Source: JAGXIT01 sp964393815
GTDB taxonomy: Bacteria; Patescibacteriota; Saccharimonadia; Saccharimonadales; UBA4665
Direction of reading: 5' to 3'
DNA length: 62,799 nt
Assembly (NCBI GenBank): GCA_964393815.1
Contig: CAYMUP010000001.1
Coordinates: forward strand, 1 to 62,799
Below the pieces are notes generated by a model, which was given only the letters and a program-made list of their open reading frames with translations, was not told where the DNA came from and made no database searches. Both the position numbers and the translations under genes were made by a program. Positions 60,806 to 62,799 of this stretch are shown here, in pieces. How positions within the stretch are numbered: position 1 is the first letter of the stretch; each line of letters opens with the position of its first letter.

Positions 60806-60822
60806 CCAATCCCAAGTGAAAT
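60776..60822 (+). repeat. Dispersed 46-47-nt repeat, copy D
   Basis: Begins AACGAAGTGAAACCCACC and ends ATCCCAAGTGAAAT. It overlaps the last ten codons and stop of the CBS gene. It is one base longer than copies A-C, which breaks the second half of the peptide frame. Confidence 0.7.
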
Positions 60823-60888
60823 AATCCTCTCTCACCAATCGGAGAAATATAACAAATATGATAAGTCCTTACACTTTTTGTTGTGTAT

Positions 60889-60917
60889 TTGAGGAGGTGC
60901 TAGGAAGATGGTAAAAT
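60889..60917 (+). promoter_or_regulatory. Promoter of aspS
   Basis: TTGAGG (60889-60894), a 17-base spacer and TAAAAT (60912-60917). The transcript start would be at about 60924, roughly 130 bases before the aspS ATG. Confidence 0.5.
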
Positions 60918-60924
60918 GTTAAAG

Positions 60925-60972
60925 ATGAAATACGGGTTTTGGTCAAATATAAATCCACGGGTCGGCAGCTAG
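60925..60972 (+). CDS. Possible 15-residue leader peptide before aspS
   Basis: ATG 60925 to TAG 60972, encoding MKYGFWSNINPRVGS. The ATG lies at the predicted transcript start (seven bases after the -10 box), the leaderless geometry seen for other genes here, and the stop falls inside the structured leader. It has no Asp codon, so classic Asp-sensing attenuation is not supported. Confidence 0.25.
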   Translation: MKYGFWSNINPRVGS

Positions 60973-61005
60973 CTGACCGGTGGCACTTGCTGCGCACTCG
61001 ACCCG
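60958..61005 (+). promoter_or_regulatory. Structured 5' leader of aspS
   Basis: CGGGTCG (60958-60964) pairs with CGACCCG (60999-61005), enclosing GC-rich sequence able to form two inner stems (around GCAGCTAGCTG and GTGGCACTTGCTGCGCAC), giving a three-way-junction-like fold. No terminator follows. The rest of the 60806-61054 gap is AT-rich and holds the promoter and part of repeat copy D. Confidence 0.5.
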
Positions 61006-61054
61006 AAACGAACCCAACTAACTAGACTAAAACTCGTTATTTAAAGGACAGACC

Positions 61055-62799
61055 ATGCGAACACTTGCACAAGAAACAATTTCAAAAACTGGCGAAACAC
61101 TGACGGTAATGGGCTGGGTGCATTCGCGCCGAGACCATGGTGGGTTAATCTTTGTGGATATACGTGATCACACGGGGCTACTCCAACTGGTATTTCATCC
61201 CGACGCTCAAGACGCATTTAATCAGGCTGAAGAGCTACGTGACGAATACGTCATAAAGGTAACCGGCAAGCTTCAGGAGCGGGATGCCGCACTAAAAAAC
61301 GATCGGATTCCCACGGGCGGTGTGGAACTGGTAGTAGAGAACCTGGTCGTCCTGAACCGCAGTGAACCCCTCCCTATACAGCCGTTTGCGGAGGCACAGG
61401 CCAACGAAGAGCTGCGCCTAAGATATCGCTATCTTGATCTTCGTCGCCCCAAAATGCAACAGATGCTAAAAAAGCGCTCAGAGTATTACAAGTACATGCG
61501 CCGTTATCTTGAAGAGCGCGATTTTACAGAGGTAGCAACACCAATTTTGGCTAACAGTAGCCCAGAAGGGGCTCGTGATTTCCTCATTCCCTCGCGTGTG
61601 CACGAGGGTAAGTTTTACGCGCTACCTCAGGCACCGCAGCAGTTCAAGCAGCTTTTGATGGTAGGCGGCGTACCTCGCTACTACCAGATGGCAGCGTGTT
61701 TTCGCGACGAAGACCCTAGGGCAGACAGGCTCTACGGTGAGTTTTACCAGCTTGATCTCGAAATGAGCTTTGTTGAGGACGGTGAAGAAGTGCGCAGTAC
61801 CATGGAACCACTCATAAAGTCGCTGGTGACTGACTTTGCTGGGCTGCAACTAGTCAGTGACGAAGTCCCCCGGATCCCCTACAACGAAGCGATGGAGAAA
61901 TATGGCTCCGACAAGCCAGACCTTCGGTTTGGCATGGAACTTGTCGAGCTTTCGGACGTGTTTAAAGATTCAGCTTTCGGCGTGTTTAAGAATGCTGTTG
62001 AGGGAGGTGGGGCGGTCAAGGCAATTTGCGTCAAAAATGGCGCCAGTTTAAGCCGTAGCCAGATCGACAGCTTCACCGAGATTGCCAAGAGCGAAGGCGC
62101 GGGCGGCCTAGCCTACCTCACCTACAAAGAAGGCTCTGTGCAGTCGCCGATCGCTAAATTTATGAGCGAAACGGAGCTGAGTGAAATAAAGGCAAGAGTA
62201 GGGGCAGAAGACGGCGATGCAGTTTTCTTTGGCGCGGACACTCGCTCAGTGGTAAACAAAGTACTTGGTCGGCTCAGGAACGAGTTTGCAAGCCACTTTG
62301 AGCTGAAAGATCCTAGTAAAGTTGCACTGGCCTGGATCGTAGATTTTCCGTTTTATGAACGAGACGAAAAAACCGGCAAACTAGACTTTGGCCACAACCC
62401 ATTTAGCATGCCAAAGGCTACACTAGAAGAGCTAGACCACACCGAAGACAAACTGACGATTGTTGCCGACCAGTACGATATGGTGGCAAACGGCTATGAG
62501 ATTTGTAGTGGCGGTGTGCGCAACCATAACCCAGAGGTGCTCTACAAAGTGTTTGGTGTGCTTGGCTTTACGCCTGAGTATGTCGAAGAAAAGTTTGGCG
62601 CCATGCTAAATGCTTTCAAATACGGTGCGCCACCACACGCCGGCTGTGCCTTTGGTCTTGACAGGATATTTATGGTGCTAATGGGCGAAGACAACATACG
62701 TGAAATCGTAGCCTTCCCTAAAAATGGTAGCGGCCAAGACGTCATGATGAACTCACCCTCCACCGTCGACCCCGCCCAGCTCAAAGAACTAAACATCAC
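61055..62799 (+). CDS. aspS: Aspartyl-tRNA synthetase (3' end cut by window)
   Basis: From ATG 61055 the frame runs open to the window end (over 580 residues). The N-terminal OB-fold shows VMGWVHSRRDHGGLIFVDIR. The class II core has motif 2, CFRDEDPRADR, with EFYQLDLEMSF, and motif 3, GLDRIFMVLMGEDNIRE, near the end. A GAD-like insertion (AVFFGADTRSVVNKVLGRLR) marks the bacterial-type enzyme. Whether it is discriminating or also charges tRNA-Asn cannot be judged; no gatCAB genes are in the window. The ATG is preceded by AAAGGAC, a weak Shine-Dalgarno, after a structured leader. Confidence 0.95.
   Translation, partial: MRTLAQETISKTGETLTVMGWVHSRRDHGGLIFVDIRDHTGLLQLVFHPDAQDAFNQAEELRDEYVIKVTGKLQERDAALKNDRIPTGGVELVVENLVVLNRSEPLPIQPFAEAQANEELRLRYRYLDLRRPKMQQMLKKRSEYYKYMRRYLEERDFTEVATPILANSSPEGARDFLIPSRVHEGKFYALPQAPQQFKQLLMVGGVPRYYQMAACFRDEDPRADRLYGEFYQLDLEMSFVEDGEEVRSTMEPLIKSLVTDFAGLQLVSDEVPRIPYNEAMEKYGSDKPDLRFGMELVELSDVFKDSAFGVFKNAVEGGGAVKAICVKNGASLSRSQIDSFTEIAKSEGAGGLAYLTYKEGSVQSPIAKFMSETELSEIKARVGAEDGDAVFFGADTRSVVNKVLGRLRNEFASHFELKDPSKVALAWIVDFPFYERDEKTGKLDFGHNPFSMPKATLEELDHTEDKLTIVADQYDMVANGYEICSGGVRNHNPEVLYKVFGVLGFTPEYVEEKFGAMLNAFKYGAPPHAGCAFGLDRIFMVLMGEDNIREIVAFPKNGSGQDVMMNSPSTVDPAQLKELNI

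Noticed and set aside
60958..61054. Full T-box riboswitch before aspS
   Set aside because: Only a TGGC-like element fits; the leader is too short for stem I with a specifier loop and has no terminator/antiterminator pair.
1..62799. TGA read as glycine, as in some Patescibacteria
   Set aside because: TGA serves as a normal stop at many sensible gene ends (for example 11494, 20314, 36979) with tight start-stop overlaps.
1..62799. CRISPR arrays, tRNA or rRNA genes
   Set aside because: No regularly spaced repeat array and no cloverleaf or rRNA sequence was recognised in any intergenic region; a covariance-model scan could still find a missed tRNA.

Overview
The window looks like the origin-of-replication region of a Patescibacteria (CPR) chromosome, most likely a Saccharibacteria (TM7) relative. 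This rests on the compact gene layout, the dnaA/dnaN/recF and rpmH/rnpA/yidC/khpB blocks diverging from one origin, a PrgI/VirB4/VirB6-type secretion locus beside them, many small single-pass surface proteins, short intergenic gaps and normal use of TGA as a stop (not the Gly recoding of Gracilibacteria/Absconditabacteria). The lineage is inferred from protein style and synteny, not from a marker search.

Layout. (1) 1-14.2 kb, rightward: a type IV secretion-like module with a VirB6/TrbL membrane protein, an unknown basic protein, PrgI, the N-terminal half and the ATPase half of VirB4 as separate genes, and two cell-wall hydrolases (M15 peptidase; phage-type lysozyme plus M23 peptidase). (2) 14.2-21.8 kb: recF, dnaN, dnaA leftward and rpmH, rnpA, yidC, khpB, yvcK rightward, with DnaA-box clusters on both sides of dnaA. 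(3) 21.8-25.4 kb: a large anchored SGNH-hydrolase surface protein and a pilin-like protein. (4) 25.6-54.4 kb: a cell-surface polysaccharide locus. It holds three GT4 glycosyltransferases, a Wzm/Wzt ABC exporter, a three-gene route to an amino-deoxy sugar nucleotide, a methyltransferase, four large GT2-type proteins, a repeat surface protein, galE, a phosphohexomutase and a mannose-1-phosphate guanylyltransferase, GtrA, an O-antigen ligase/polymerase, a polyprenyl-phosphate sugar transferase and a further GT4. The stretch from about 28 to 42 kb looks visibly AT-richer and is probably acquired. (5) 54.4-62.8 kb: a LexA-like DNA-binding protein with no protease domain, a HAD phosphatase, a cobalamin riboswitch in front of an unknown Cys-rich protein and a tiny zinc-ribbon protein, nadD, a DsbA-like thioredoxin, a CBS membrane protein and aspS (cut by the window end).

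How it fits together: activated sugars are made by galE, the mutase, the guanylyltransferase and the CapE/RmlD/2-epimerase trio. They are assembled by the glycosyltransferases on a lipid primed by the WbaP-like enzyme, then exported by Wzm/Wzt or polymerised and ligated by the Wzy/WaaL-like protein. The secretion module and wall hydrolases would carry an envelope-spanning apparatus, plausible for a host-attached epibiont.

Most notable signals: a cobalamin riboswitch controlling an unrecognised protein; a 46-47-nt dispersed repeat (five copies plus fragments) hugging gene ends and encoding related peptides; a 310-bp perfect repeat giving two tandem glycosyltransferases identical N-termini; a recurrent leaderless-promoter geometry (-10 box 6-8 nt before the start codon); a structured aspS leader carrying a possible leaderless 15-codon ORF; and two palindrome-dense intergenic regions.
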